From: JBDUDK01 sp040002995
Lineage (GTDB): Bacteria; Actinomycetota; Acidimicrobiia; Acidimicrobiales; Ilumatobacteraceae
Direction: 5' to 3'
Length of the DNA: 39,036 bases
Assembly: GCA_040002995.1 (NCBI GenBank)
Contig: JBDUDK010000053.1
Location: 1 to 39,036, forward strand
Notes under the pieces: model-generated
The model's input: the letters and a program-made list of their open reading frames with translations, nothing else
What the model was told of the DNA's origin: nothing
Databases searched by the model: none
Position numbers and translations under genes: made by a program
Shown: positions 18,076 to 25,606 of the stretch, piece by piece
Layout: every line of letters starts with the position of its first letter
Numbering within the stretch: the stretch's first letter is position 1

Positions 18076-19223
18076 CAGGCGTTCGCCATCGCAACGGCGG
18101 CGCGAGCCGCGTCGAGCATGGTGGGTTGGCTCGTCAGCTTCGACTCCGGGATGCCGGCGTTGGCCAGAATGGCGCGCCCCTCGTCAGCGTTGGTGCCGTC
18201 GAGGCGGATGACGATGGGCGCTCTCAGATCGACTCGACTGAGCGCCTCGACGATGCCTTTGGCTACCTCGTCTCCGCGCGTGATGCCGCCGAAGATGTTG
18301 ATAAAGATGGCCTTCACGTTCTCATCGAAGTTGATGACCTCGAGCGCCGCCGCCATGACGTCGGCGTTGGCGCCGCCTCCGATGTCGAGGAAATTGGCGG
18401 CGCGCCCACCGACCTGGTTCACGACGTCGAGCGTGCTCATGGCCAGGCCCGCACCGTTCGCGATGATTCCGACGGAGCCGTCGAGTCCGATGTACTGGAG
18501 GTGCTTTTCGCGCGCCAAGCGCTCGCGTGCATCAAGCTCTTCGGTGGCGCGGAACTCCTCCCACTCCGGATGCCGGAACGCGGCGTTGTCATCGAGACTC
18601 ACCTTGGCGTCGAGCGCATGTACGACGCCATCGGGCTTCAAGATGAGCGGGTTGATCTCCGCGAGGTCGCAATCGCCTTCGGTGAAGCATTGGTACAGCT
18701 GCACGAGAATGTCGGCGGTTCCGTCGATCGCCGCGGGGTTCAGCTTGGCGTCGACGGCCGCTTGGCGCGCCGTCGCACGCGAAATGCTGTCGACGGGATC
18801 GATGTGGACCATCACGATCGCATCAGGGTTGCTGTCGGCGACCGTCTCGATCTCGACGCCGCCCTGCGCGGACAGCATCAGCAAATGCTTCTTCGCGGAA
18901 CGATCGAGCGTGAAGCTCGCGTAGTACTCCTCGGCGATTTCAGACGCGTGCTCGACCCACAACCGGCGCACCACGTGACCCTTGATGTCCATGCCGAGGA
19001 TGTTCCCGGCGTGCAGACGGACCTCATCGGCGTTGTTCGCGAGCTTGATACCGCCCGCCTTGCCCCGGCCGCCCACCTGCACCTGCGCCTTGACCACCAC
19101 CGGGTAGCTGGCGGCGTCGGCCGCGGCGACAGCTTCTTCGACCGTGTCCGCCGCGCCTCCGGCCGACACCGGTATTCCGAAGCGGGCGAAGTACTGCTTG
19201 CCCTGGTACTCGAATAGGTCCAC
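18075..19223 (-). CDS. sucC: Succinyl-CoA synthetase beta subunit
   Basis: The 382-residue subunit has an N-terminal ATP-grasp domain (MDLFEYQGKQYFARFG, then VVVKAQVQVGGRGKAGG) and a C-terminal flavodoxin-like domain with FLDIGGGANAD and INIFGGITRGDEVA. It provides the nucleotide site and part of the active site of the heterodimer. The GTG start at 19223 is three bases after the stop of the B12-binding gene, whose last codons supply the GAGGA ribosome binding site; this argues for co-translation from one mRNA. ATP versus GTP preference cannot be judged from what I see. Confidence 0.95.
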   Translation of the reverse strand: MDLFEYQGKQYFARFGIPVSAGGAADTVEEAVAAADAASYPVVVKAQVQVGGRGKAGGIKLANNADEVRLHAGNILGMDIKGHVVRRLWVEHASEIAEEYYASFTLDRSAKKHLLMLSAQGGVEIETVADSNPDAIVMVHIDPVDSISRATARQAAVDAKLNPAAIDGTADILVQLYQCFTEGDCDLAEINPLILKPDGVVHALDAKVSLDDNAAFRHPEWEEFRATEELDARERLAREKHLQYIGLDGSVGIIANGAGLAMSTLDVVNQVGGRAANFLDIGGGANADVMAAALEVINFDENVKAIFINIFGGITRGDEVAKGIVEALSRVDLRAPIVIRLDGTNADEGRAILANAGIPESKLTSQPTMLDAARAAVAMANA

Positions 19224-19226
19224 GAG

Positions 19227-19634
19227 CTACTCCTCTTCCTTGGCGTCGAGGGTGTCCGCGAGCCAACGGGTGATGTCGCGTAGGGGCGAGCCGGGCGTGA
19301 AGATCGCCGCCACGCCTTGTTCTTTGAGCACGACGATGTCGGCGGCAGGAATGACCCCGCCACCGAAGACGACGACATCGGCGAGACCACGGTCACGGAG
19401 TTCCGACATCACGCGAGGAAAGAGCGTGAGGTGCGCGCCGGAGAGCAGCGAGAGCCCGACCGCATCGGCGTCCTCTTGGACCGCCGCCTCGGCGATCTGC
19501 TCGGGCGACTGATGCAATCCCGTATAGACGACCTCGAAACCGGCATCACGAAGGGCCCGCGAGATGGTCTTCGCGCCCCGATCATGTCCGTCGAGACCGG
19601 GCTTGGCCACGATCACGCGGTAGGGACGCTTCAC
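19227..19634 (-). CDS. Cobalamin-binding protein, methylmalonyl-CoA mutase small-domain type
   Basis: The 135-residue protein is a single B12-binding domain. The base-off/His-on motif is intact: GLDGHDRGAK with Asp15, His17 and Gly20, then SLLSGAHLTLFP and VVVFGGGVIP, which line the nucleotide loop. Such free-standing domains pair with a separate catalytic subunit, as in methylmalonyl-CoA or isobutyryl-CoA mutases (MCM/ICM/HCM type); no large subunit is encoded in the window. The gene is the first of a tight operon with sucC and sucD, so succinyl-CoA, the product of methylmalonyl-CoA mutase, is the obvious link. The GTG start follows a TAGTAT box by nine bases. The C-terminus is acidic (DAKEEE). 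Confidence 0.88.
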   Translation of the reverse strand: MKRPYRVIVAKPGLDGHDRGAKTISRALRDAGFEVVYTGLHQSPEQIAEAAVQEDADAVGLSLLSGAHLTLFPRVMSELRDRGLADVVVFGGGVIPAADIVVLKEQGVAAIFTPGSPLRDITRWLADTLDAKEEE

Positions 19635-19643
19635 GAGTGGGCG

Positions 19644-19649
19644 ATACTA
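19644..19649 (-). promoter_or_regulatory. -10 box TAGTAT of the B12-binding/sucCD operon
   Basis: TAGTAT is nine bases before the GTG at 19634 and lies within the 23 bases separating it from the divergent gene at 19658. Confidence 0.5.
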
Positions 19650-19657
19650 AGCGGGCC

Positions 19658-20179
19658 ATGTCAGCTGTGCCTAAGCCGTCGCGCGGTCGCCCCCGCACCG
19701 TGCGCCCCATCCTGGTTGGCTTGCTGTTCCTTGGCATTGCCGCCGCGGCCACCATCTCGATCGCCCGCAAGGCAAGCGAGCCCGGCAGCGGTGTTCAGGT
19801 GCGCCTCGGTGATGACGAGTTCCGCGTCGGCGACATCGATGTACTCGCGAACGAGATCGCGCGGCGAGGCCCCCTCCTCTTCGGCGGGCTCGTCGGTACG
19901 GCCGAGAAGCGCCCGATGGGCCTGTACCACTCTGGCACCGACTCGGCTAGGGGCTGGAAAGCCTTCACGATCGTGCCCCCCGGGTCGCCCTCCACCTGCG
20001 TGCTCGCCGTCGACCGCACGGCGTTGGATCTGGTGGATCCGTGCACGGGAACGCACTACCCGCCGGACGGGGGCTCGTTGCCCACCTACCCCACCCGCAT
20101 CGACGACAACAAGGTGCTGTACGTGGATCTCACGCCCAGCGGGAAGCCCGGCCAGGGCGTCACCACCGTGACGACGTAA
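19658..20179 (+). CDS. Membrane-anchored hypothetical protein
   Basis: The 173-residue protein has a short basic N-terminus (PKPSRGRPRTVRP), one hydrophobic helix (about 18-34) and an extracytoplasmic domain of about 135 residues. Two cysteines stand out: Cys114 in STCVLAVDR and Cys129 in LVDPCTGTHYP; they could form a disulfide. The DPCTG..YP pattern recalls Rieske-like proteins, but the CxH ligands are absent, so it should not be called one. The ATG at 19658 is preferred over a GTG at 19637, which would overlap the promoter region of the divergent B12-binding gene. It converges on pcrA with 15 bases between. Function unknown. Confidence 0.7.
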   Translation: MSAVPKPSRGRPRTVRPILVGLLFLGIAAAATISIARKASEPGSGVQVRLGDDEFRVGDIDVLANEIARRGPLLFGGLVGTAEKRPMGLYHSGTDSARGWKAFTIVPPGSPSTCVLAVDRTALDLVDPCTGTHYPPDGGSLPTYPTRIDDNKVLYVDLTPSGKPGQGVTTVTT

Positions 20180-20194
20180 TTCGGGACGACATAC

Positions 20195-22429
20195 TCAAAC
20201 CTTCTGGAGCGGCGACCAGGCGAGCAACAGCCGCTTCTCGCCGATGTCGGCGAAACGCACCACGGCTTCGGCCTTGTCGCCGTTGCCTTCGAGCAGCAGG
20301 ATCACGCCCTCGCCGAACTTCGCATGACGGACGTCGTCGCCCACGCGCAGCCCGATCGTCTCGGCGCCCGTGCTCGCCGCGGTGGCGGCGCGCCCCTTCG
20401 CGATCGCCTGATCGACAATGCGCTCCTTGTCGGGGTCATAGGAGCCGAACGAGCTGAAGCCTTCGCGGCGTCCGCCGCCATCGCCGCGAAACGACGCCCG
20501 GCCCGACCGGCGACCACGCTCGCCGATCTGCTCGACGAGCTCGCTCGGGATCTCGTCGAGAAATCGGCTCGGCGGGTTGTACTGCGTCGAGCCGAACAGC
20601 ATGCGGCTCCACGCATGGCTGAGGAACAAGCGTTGGCGGGCGCGGGTGATGCCCACGTAGGCCAGCCGCCTCTCCTCCTCGAGCTCATCGGGCTCGGTGA
20701 GCGAACGCAGGTGCGGGAACACGCCATCCTCGAGGCCGATTAGGAACACGATCGGGTACTCGAGACCCTTGGCCGTGTGCAACGTCATGAGCACGACCCG
20801 TGTGTCGTCACCGTCGACCTGATCGCTGTCGGATACGAGCGCGATCTGCTCGAGGAACTCATCGACCGTGACGAACGACTGCGCCGCACCGATCAGCTCG
20901 GCGAGGTTCTCGAGCCGGCCATCGGCCTCGACGGTGTGCTCGGCCTGTAGTTCGGCGAGATAGCCCGACCGCTCGAGCAGGAACTGAAGAGTGGGCGCGG
21001 GACCTTCGTCGACGACGGCTTTGGCATCGTCGAGCACGGCGAGGAACGCGGCGATGCCTTTCAGTGCGCCCCCGCTCACGCCGGCATCGTCGCGGCGCAC
21101 CAACGCCTCGGCGAACGTGACGCCGTGGGCGTTGGCCCACACGTCGAGGCGGCCCACTGTGGTGTCGCCCACCCCTCGTTTGGGCGTGTTGAGCACCCGC
21201 TTCATGCTCACCTCGTCGGCGGGATTCGCGACGACCTTCAGGTAGGCAAGCGCGTCTTTCACCTCGCGACGGTCGTAGAAACGGATGCCGCCGACCACCT
21301 TGTAGGGAAGACCGGAACGCATGAGGTGCTCCTCGACCACCCGGCTCTGCGCATTGGTTCGGTAGAAGACCGCCATGTCGCCCCAGCGGAAGCCCTCGTG
21401 ATCGTGGAGCTGCGCCATCGTGTGCGCCACCCACTGCGCTTCGTCGCCCTCATCGTCGGCGTGGTAACGGACGATCTTGTGGCCTTCGCCCGCGTCGGTC
21501 CACAGATTCTTCGGCTTGCGGGCGAGGTTGTTCTCGATGACCGAGTTGGCGGCATCGAGGATCGTCTGCGTCGACCGGTAGTTCTGATCGAGGGTGATCA
21601 CGGTGGCGTCGGGAAACGCCGTCTCGAACTCCAAGATGTTGGAGATGTCGGCGCCGCGGAAGCGGTAGATGCTCTGATCGCTGTCGCCGACGACGAACAC
21701 GTTGCCATGACCCGCGCCGAGGAGGAGCACCATCTCGTTCTGCGCCCGGTTGGTGTCTTGGTACTCGTCGACGAGGACGTGCTCGAACCGCTCCTGATAC
21801 TGGGCGAGCACATCGGGAAACTGGTGAAAGAGGCGGACGGTGTTGACGAGCAGATCGTCGAAATCCATCGCACCCGCCTTCAGCAGCCGCGACTGGTACT
21901 CGCGATAGATGTCGGCGATCTTGCGGTCGAAGATGGTGGCGGCCCGTTCGCCGAACGCGTCGACCAGCACGAGGTCGTTCTTGGCCGCGCTGATCACGGC
22001 GTGGACGGTCCTGGGCGGGAAGCGCTTGGAGTCGAGTTTGAGATCGCGGATGACGTAGCTGGTGAGCCGCTGCGCGTCGGCCTGGTCGTAGATCGTGAAG
22101 CTCGACGGGAAGCCGAGACGGGAGGCGTCGCGCCGAAGGATGCGCACGCAGGCGGAATGGAATGTGCTGACCCACATCTTTCGCGCTACCGGGCCGACGA
22201 GGTGAGCGACGCGGTCGCGCATCTCCTCGGCGGCCTTGTTCGTGAACGTGATGGCCAGGATCCGCATCGGGCTGATGTCGTGTTCGCCGATGAGGTGGGC
22301 GATGCGGTGCGTGAGCACGCGGGTCTTCCCCGAACCGGCGCCCGCGATCACCAGCAGCGGCCCGCCCTGATGGACGACCGCGTCGAGCTGATCGGGGTTC
22401 AAGCCGTCGAGGGGCAGCGGCTCCGACAT
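20195..22429 (-). CDS. pcrA: ATP-dependent DNA helicase PcrA/UvrD1
   Basis: The 744-residue superfamily 1A helicase unwinds DNA 3' to 5' in repair and in transcription-coupled processes. It shows motif Ia/I with LVIAGAGSGKTRVL (about 26-39), AITFTNKAAEEMRDRV, motif II VDEYQDTN, motif III VVGDSDQSIYRFRGAD, motif IV DQNYRST, motif V MTLHTAKGLEYP and motif VI RRLAYVGITRARQRL. The C-terminus (VRHAKFGEGVILLLEG) is the Tudor-like domain that in PcrA binds RNA polymerase. This domain order and length fit PcrA/UvrD1 rather than RecB or AdnAB. The ATG lies seven bases after a TAGGAT box. Confidence 0.95.
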   Translation of the reverse strand: MSEPLPLDGLNPDQLDAVVHQGGPLLVIAGAGSGKTRVLTHRIAHLIGEHDISPMRILAITFTNKAAEEMRDRVAHLVGPVARKMWVSTFHSACVRILRRDASRLGFPSSFTIYDQADAQRLTSYVIRDLKLDSKRFPPRTVHAVISAAKNDLVLVDAFGERAATIFDRKIADIYREYQSRLLKAGAMDFDDLLVNTVRLFHQFPDVLAQYQERFEHVLVDEYQDTNRAQNEMVLLLGAGHGNVFVVGDSDQSIYRFRGADISNILEFETAFPDATVITLDQNYRSTQTILDAANSVIENNLARKPKNLWTDAGEGHKIVRYHADDEGDEAQWVAHTMAQLHDHEGFRWGDMAVFYRTNAQSRVVEEHLMRSGLPYKVVGGIRFYDRREVKDALAYLKVVANPADEVSMKRVLNTPKRGVGDTTVGRLDVWANAHGVTFAEALVRRDDAGVSGGALKGIAAFLAVLDDAKAVVDEGPAPTLQFLLERSGYLAELQAEHTVEADGRLENLAELIGAAQSFVTVDEFLEQIALVSDSDQVDGDDTRVVLMTLHTAKGLEYPIVFLIGLEDGVFPHLRSLTEPDELEEERRLAYVGITRARQRLFLSHAWSRMLFGSTQYNPPSRFLDEIPSELVEQIGERGRRSGRASFRGDGGGRREGFSSFGSYDPDKERIVDQAIAKGRAATAASTGAETIGLRVGDDVRHAKFGEGVILLLEGNGDKAEAVVRFADIGEKRLLLAWSPLQKV

Positions 22430-22436
22430 GGTGGGA

Positions 22437-22442
22437 ATCCTA
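22437..22442 (-). promoter_or_regulatory. -10 box TAGGAT, seven bases before pcrA
   Basis: TAGGAT with a seven-base gap to the ATG at 22429, fitting leaderless transcription. Confidence 0.55.
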
Positions 22443-22500
22443 AGGGCGGGGTGTTACATCAATCCTGGCTGTTGCAATCATTCCGTAGGCCGGGAACCGG

Positions 22501-23301
22501 TCAGCCTCGGCGCACCCGGCCCCGCAAGGCGGTCAGCGCCAGCGTGAAGCTCACCCCCCCGACGCCGACGATCGCGAGGAGGGCCTTTCCGATGCGGGCG
22601 CCGTCCCAGCCGGAGCTCACGATCGAGCGGAGGCCGTCGAGCAGGTAGGTGACCGGGTTGTAGCGCGCCACGGTGGCGAGCCATCCGGTGAGGACGTCGC
22701 GCGGCAGGAACGAGGTCGTAAGAAACGAGAACGGGAAGAACAGCAGGAAGCTGGAGTTCACGGCGGCGGGGTTCCCCGTCTTCAGCGCGATCGCGTACGG
22801 GAAGCCGGTGAACGCGAGGCCCCAGAGACCGGCAATGGCGATGAAGGCGAGGACTCCCGCGACGCCCGTCTCGAAGCGCACACCGAGCGCGAACCCGAGG
22901 CCGATCACGGGCAGGGTCAGGATCATGACGAGCGTGAGGTCGGCCACCATGAGCCCGAGGAGCAGCGTCAGCCGGCGCACGGGGGTGAGAAGGAGGCGGT
23001 CGAAGTAGCCGGACTGGATGTCGGTGACGAGCGAGCTCGCACGCGAGATCCCGGTGACCGTGAACCCGATGGCGACCGGAAGCTGGAACGCCTTGAAGTC
23101 GAGTCCGGGCACACCCTTTTCGGCGAACGATTGGAGCGCGCCGGTGTTCACGACGAAGAAGAACAGGGGGATGACGAGGGCCGGGATGATCGCTTCGGGC
23201 TCCCGGCTGGTGAGGCGCACGGCCCGCAGTGCGACCGCGCGCAGGTCGCTCACGAACCCCGCGTCGTGGGCCGTGACGGTAGAGGATCCTGTGAGGGTCA
23301 T
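22501..23301 (-). CDS. ABC-2 type transporter permease, DrrB-like
   Basis: The 266-residue protein has about six hydrophobic helices and the typical ABC-2 permease layout: a cytoplasmic N-terminus, then IIPALVIPLFFFVVN, a loop with SGYFDRLLLTPVRRLTLLLG, and the FLPRDVLTGWLATVARYNPVTYLLDGLR motif near the end, which is diagnostic. With the ATPase encoded just upstream it should form a (2+2) exporter for a hydrophobic compound. A longer open frame exists to 23721, but it is antisense-like and arginine-rich. The ATG at 23301 overlaps the ATPase stop in an ATGA, so translation is coupled and the start is secure. Confidence 0.92.
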   Translation of the reverse strand: MTLTGSSTVTAHDAGFVSDLRAVALRAVRLTSREPEAIIPALVIPLFFFVVNTGALQSFAEKGVPGLDFKAFQLPVAIGFTVTGISRASSLVTDIQSGYFDRLLLTPVRRLTLLLGLMVADLTLVMILTLPVIGLGFALGVRFETGVAGVLAFIAIAGLWGLAFTGFPYAIALKTGNPAAVNSSFLLFFPFSFLTTSFLPRDVLTGWLATVARYNPVTYLLDGLRSIVSSGWDGARIGKALLAIVGVGGVSFTLALTALRGRVRRG

Positions 23302-24245
23302 TCGCCCTCCCTGAGGTGCGAGCCGGTGATCGTGAGGAAGACGTCGTCGAGTGTCGGAGTGCGCAACGTGAGGCCACGAACGACCACGCCGCACCCGTTG
23401 AGCGCCACGGCGACAGGGCTGATCGTGGCCGCTCCGTCGGTGACCGCGATGACGACCTCGGTGCCGCGGGCATCGACGCGCTCGACACCGGGAACTCCGT
23501 CCAACGCAGCCCGCACGACGTCGACGTCGCCGTCGACTATCGCGATGATCACGTCGGATCCGATCGAGCGCTTCAGTTCTTCCGGTGTGCCCTCGGCGAC
23601 AATGCGCGCCCGGTCGATGATGCCGACGCGGTCGGCGAGCTCGTCGGCCTCCTCGAGGTACTGCGTCGTGAGGAAGATCGTCATGCCCAGTTCTGTGTTC
23701 AAGCGCCGGACCTCGGCCCACACGCTCGCCCGACTAAGGGGATCGAGTCCCGTGGTCGGTTCGTCGAGGAACAGAACCTCAGGGTTGTGAACGAGCGCGG
23801 CAGCCAGGTCGAGCCGCCGCTTCATCCCGCCGGAGTAGGTCGCGATGCGGTGTCCGATGGCGAAACCGATGTCGACGAGCGCGACAAGCTCGTCGATACG
23901 GGCCTTTCGTTCGGCCCGGCTCAGCCCGTACAGGCGACCTTGTAGATCGAGGAATTCGAGTCCGGTCTGCTTGGCGTCGAGCGCGGCCTCCTGCAGAGCC
24001 ACGCCGATGTGGAGGCGAACCGCGTCGGCCTGGGTCGTGATGTCGAACCCGGCCACGGTGCCGGTGCCGGTGGTCGGGGCGATGAGCGTCGTGAGCATTT
24101 TCACCGTGGTCGACTTGCCCGCGCCGTTCGGACCGAGGAAGCCGTAGATCTCACCCTTGGCGACCTCGAGATCGACTCCGTCGACGGCCAGGACGTCGCC
24201 GAAGCGGCGTTCGAGGCGACTGGCGGTGATCGCGGCGGGCGGCAT
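23298..24245 (-). CDS. ABC transporter ATP-binding protein, DrrA-like
   Basis: The 315-residue ATPase powers the adjacent permease. It has Walker A LGPNGAGKSTT (about 37-47), the signature YSGGMKRRLDLA, Walker B VLFLDEPTTGLDP and the switch-region TTQYLEEADELADRV. The sequence beyond about residue 225 forms the extra C-terminal domain seen in daunorubicin-resistance-type ATPases (TLDDVFLTITG). This family exports drugs, lipids or siderophores; no biosynthetic cluster is nearby, so the cargo is unknown. A TAACCT sequence ten bases before the ATG may be its -10 box, although the gap is longer than for the other genes. The aminotransferase gene lies 60 bases upstream on the same strand. Confidence 0.93.
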   Translation of the reverse strand: MPPAAITASRLERRFGDVLAVDGVDLEVAKGEIYGFLGPNGAGKSTTVKMLTTLIAPTTGTGTVAGFDITTQADAVRLHIGVALQEAALDAKQTGLEFLDLQGRLYGLSRAERKARIDELVALVDIGFAIGHRIATYSGGMKRRLDLAAALVHNPEVLFLDEPTTGLDPLSRASVWAEVRRLNTELGMTIFLTTQYLEEADELADRVGIIDRARIVAEGTPEELKRSIGSDVIIAIVDGDVDVVRAALDGVPGVERVDARGTEVVIAVTDGAATISPVAVALNGCGVVVRGLTLRTPTLDDVFLTITGSHLREGE

Positions 24246-24255
24246 TGGGCGGGTC

Positions 24256-24261
24256 AGGTTA
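24256..24261 (-). promoter_or_regulatory. Possible -10 box TAACCT before the ABC exporter genes
   Basis: TAACCT is ten bases before the ATG at 24245. If used, the mRNA would have a leader of only a few bases. Weaker than the six-to-seven-base cases. Confidence 0.3.
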
Positions 24262-24305
24262 GGCGTTTCGAGGGTTCGTGGTCAGGGAGACACCATTCGC
24301 TTTGA

Positions 24306-25499
24306 TTAGACCTCGAGGTCGTCGAACGCGCGGGCCAGGCGGCGCGCGCCCTCTGCGAGGAGCTCAGGGGTGGCCACCGAATATGAGAGGCGCAGCGTCG
24401 ACCGGTCGGGCTCCGCGCTGAAGAAGGCCTCACCGGGCACGAACGCGACGTCGTGTCGTACCGCGGCGCGGAACAAGTCATTGGCGTCGTGACCGGTAGT
24501 GATGGAGGCCCACAAGAACATGCCGCCCTCCGGGCGGTTGAACACGAGCCGACCGTCGAGCTCCGCCGCGAGACCATCGGCGAGCGCACGCATGCGGTTG
24601 CCGTAGATGCGCACGAGCGCCTCGGTGTGATCGGCGAGCCAGCTCTTCTCGGTGACGATCTCCGCGAGCAGCGCCTGACCCCAACTGCTCGTGTGGAGGT
24701 CCGCACCCTGCTTGGCCCGCACGAGCATCGGTCGCAACCACGGTGGTGCCACCATCCAGCCCACGCGCAGACCGGGGACGACGAGTTTGGAGAACGTACC
24801 GAGGGCCACGACATGGTCGGTCCATTGGGCAACTGACGGCACCGCCTCACCGGCGAAGCGCAGGGCCGAGTACGGGTCGTCCTCGACGACGATGAATCCG
24901 TACTGCTCGGCGAGTTGGGCCAGACGCGCCCGGCGGGCGGGTGTGAGCGTCGCGCCGGTTGGATTTTGGAAGTTGACGACGGTGTAGAGGAGGCAGGGAC
25001 GCGCGCCGGCGGCGAGCCGCTCCTCGAGGAGATCGACGCGGATCCCTTCGTGATCGATTGGTATGGGTAGGAACTCGGGCTCGAACAGCGACAGGGCTTG
25101 AATGGCACCGACGTAGCCCGGCTCGTCGATCGCCACGAGCCCACCCGGATCGACGAGGACCTTGGCGATGAGGTCGAGGGCCTGCTGCGAGCCGTGGGTG
25201 ATGAGGACCTCGTCGGCGGCGACGGGCCGGCCGCGTTCGGCGCTCGCCCGTTCCGCAATCCATGCCCGCAGGTCGGGGTGGCCCTCGGTGGTCGAGTACT
25301 GCAGAAGGTCGTTCGGCCGTTCGCGAAGGAGACGGGCCGTGACCGCGGCAATCCGGTCGGTGGGGAACGATTCGGGCGACGGGAGGCCGCCGGCGAGGGA
25401 GATGACGCCCGGCCGCTGGGTTAATTCGAGCAAGTCACGGATCGCCGACGACCGCAGGTGCGCGGTCCGGGCGGCGAACGGAACGGGCGCCTCAGCCAT
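24306..25499 (-). CDS. PLP-dependent aminotransferase, fold type I (LysN/MocR-like catalytic type)
   Basis: The 397-residue enzyme has the class I/II aminotransferase landmarks: SLAGGLPSPESFP near the N-terminus, QYSTTEGHPDLRAWIA, HGSQQALDLIAKVL, NFQNPTGATLT, VEDDPYSALRF, the PLP lysine Lys238 in GTFSKLVVPGLRVGW, and the C-terminal arginine in STLRLSYS. These blocks resemble 2-aminoadipate/kynurenine aminotransferases and the catalytic half of MocR regulators, but no HTH domain is present. The substrate cannot be fixed. The ATG at 25499 is preferred over 25562, which would run through the large inverted repeat; an AAGGA lies ten bases before it. It is divergent from the acyl-CoA synthetase gene. 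Confidence 0.9.
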   Translation of the reverse strand: MAEAPVPFAARTAHLRSSAIRDLLELTQRPGVISLAGGLPSPESFPTDRIAAVTARLLRERPNDLLQYSTTEGHPDLRAWIAERASAERGRPVAADEVLITHGSQQALDLIAKVLVDPGGLVAIDEPGYVGAIQALSLFEPEFLPIPIDHEGIRVDLLEERLAAGARPCLLYTVVNFQNPTGATLTPARRARLAQLAEQYGFIVVEDDPYSALRFAGEAVPSVAQWTDHVVALGTFSKLVVPGLRVGWMVAPPWLRPMLVRAKQGADLHTSSWGQALLAEIVTEKSWLADHTEALVRIYGNRMRALADGLAAELDGRLVFNRPEGGMFLWASITTGHDANDLFRAAVRHDVAFVPGEAFFSAEPDRSTLRLSYSVATPELLAEGARRLARAFDDLEV

Positions 25500-25531
25500 A
25501 CGAGTGCCATCCTTCCACCCCCCAAACCGTG

Positions 25532-25579
25532 AACTGTTCGCGTTTCGGGGTCGTATATGCACTCGAAACGCGAACAGTT
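25532..25579. repeat. Perfect 16-base inverted repeat with 16-base spacer, probable operator
   Basis: The arms AACTGTTCGCGTTTCG (25532-25547) and CGAAACGCGAACAGTT (25564-25579) are exact reverse complements, separated by 16 bases that include the AT-rich TCGTATATGC. Arm centres are 32 bases apart, about three helical turns, so two dimers could bind the same DNA face. It fills the middle of the 107-base region between two divergent genes, where an intrinsic terminator would make no sense. An operator for a repressor of one or both genes is the likely reading. No regulator gene is adjacent. Confidence 0.75.
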
Positions 25580-25606
25580 GGCTTCTGGGCGCGAGACTGG
25601 CGGGCC

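Noticed and set aside
19658..20179. Rieske iron-sulfur protein
   Set aside because: The CxH ligand pairs are absent; only two isolated cysteines are present.
22478..23721. Longer frames over the ABC permease gene
   Set aside because: They give arginine-rich nonsense upstream or out of frame; the ATG at 23301 overlaps the ATPase stop and starts a normal permease.
25532..25579. LexA box or intrinsic terminator at the inverted repeat
   Set aside because: The GAAC-N4-GTTC LexA pattern does not fit, no T run follows, and both flanking genes point away from the repeat.
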